From Sphingomonadales bacterium UBA6171 (GTDB taxonomy: Bacteria > Pseudomonadota > Alphaproteobacteria > Sphingomonadales > Sphingomonadaceae), in NCBI GenBank assembly GCA_002422985.1, contig DITZ01000063.1, positions 13,083 to 35,051 of the forward strand: 21,969 bases of DNA, in the 5' to 3' direction. The notes below the pieces were generated by a model. That model ran no database searches. It was given only the letters and a program-made list of their open reading frames with translations, and had not been told where the DNA came from. The translations under genes and the position numbers were made by a program. Positions 21,639 to 21,969 of this stretch are shown here, piece by piece. Every line of letters begins with the position of its first letter. Position 1 is the first letter of the stretch.

Positions 21639-21969
21639 ATGGCAATCGAACCTTCGGAAATCAGTTCACTGGGCGACGAGCTCTATGAGGCTCTTGTCGC
21701 CGGTGCGACGATTCCGAATCTTCGGGATCGCAATCCGCAGATGGATATTGTCGATGCCTATCGCGTGCAGGAGCATATGATTGCCCGGCGCCTGCGGGCG
21801 GGCGAAAAAATCGTCGGCAAGAAAATCGGGGTCACGTCCAAGGTGGTGCAGGACATGATCGGGGTGCATGAGCCCGATTTCGGTCAATTGACCGATGCCA
21901 TGCTGGTCGCCGATGGCGCAACGGTGGACCGCGCGACTCTCATTCAGCCCAAGGCCGAGGGCGAGATCG
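21639..21969 (+). CDS. 2-keto-4-pentenoate hydratase family, 3' end missing
   Basis: The first 110 residues of an enzyme of the DmpE/XylJ/MhpD hydratase family, which adds water to 2-hydroxypenta-2,4-dienoate to give 4-hydroxy-2-oxovalerate. Family marks are VDAYRVQEHMIARRL, GEKIVGKKIGVTSKVVQDMIGVHEPDFGQL and LIQPKAEGEI, whose E-x-E supplies metal ligands. The close relative 2-oxo-3-hexenedioate decarboxylase (DmpH) shares these motifs, so it remains an alternative. ATG 21639 has a strong GGGAGGA eight bases upstream. The gene is divergent from the IclR regulator and probably opens a catabolic operon beyond the right edge. Its product would be the substrate of the aldolase at 5588-6625. Confidence 0.93.
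   Translation, partial: MAIEPSEISSLGDELYEALVAGATIPNLRDRNPQMDIVDAYRVQEHMIARRLRAGEKIVGKKIGVTSKVVQDMIGVHEPDFGQLTDAMLVADGATVDRATLIQPKAEGEI

Overview
The window looks like the chromosome of an alphaproteobacterium, most likely a sphingomonad. The evidence is the high G+C content, the gene run comF-grxC-nitrilase-DUF1178, a lipB next to a D,D-carboxypeptidase, and scattered aromatic-degradation genes with electron-transfer components detached from any oxygenase. This assignment comes from recognising protein families by eye; no search was run.

Layout. (A) 1-8543, all on the minus strand, is an aromatic catabolism block. In transcription order it holds a 2-hydroxymuconate-semialdehyde-type hydrolase, acylating acetaldehyde dehydrogenase, 4-hydroxy-2-oxovalerate aldolase, a BphA4-type ferredoxin reductase, an IclR regulator, a Rieske ferredoxin and an acyl-CoA ligase that runs off the left edge. 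Gaps of roughly 370-690 bp with no recognisable gene separate several of them. (B) 8886-20344 is a housekeeping block. It holds tRNA-Arg(CCU); DUF1178, nitrilase-fold amidase, glutaredoxin and ComF in one overlapping minus-strand operon; a divergent NDUFAF5-like methyltransferase; an alpha/beta hydrolase; a REP-like inverted repeat; a polyamine-type ABC transporter (binding protein, two permeases, ATPase); a D-alanyl-D-alanine carboxypeptidase; octanoyltransferase LipB; and a plus-strand trio of small lipoprotein, SCP2-domain protein and secreted protein of unknown function. (C) 20580-21969 returns to aromatic catabolism: an IclR regulator diverges from a 2-keto-4-pentenoate hydratase that runs off the right edge.

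How the genes fit together. The hydrolase, hydratase, aldolase and acetaldehyde dehydrogenase are consecutive steps of the lower catechol meta-cleavage pathway: ring-fission product to 2-hydroxypenta-2,4-dienoate, to 4-hydroxy-2-oxovalerate, to pyruvate plus acetaldehyde, to acetyl-CoA. Here the hydratase lies about 13 kb from the other three, on the far side of the housekeeping block, with its own IclR regulator. The ferredoxin and reductase would feed electrons to a ring-hydroxylating dioxygenase that is not in the window. No extradiol dioxygenase, transposase, integrase, CRISPR array or defence system was seen.

I found no clearly new biological system. The best leads are regulatory and structural: palindromes beside both IclR genes, an in-frame 24-bp tandem repeat ahead of the binding-protein signal peptide, a hairpin across the binding-protein/permease junction, an NDUFAF5-like protein with no visible SAM-binding glycine motif, and the uncharacterised lipoprotein/SCP2/secreted-protein trio.
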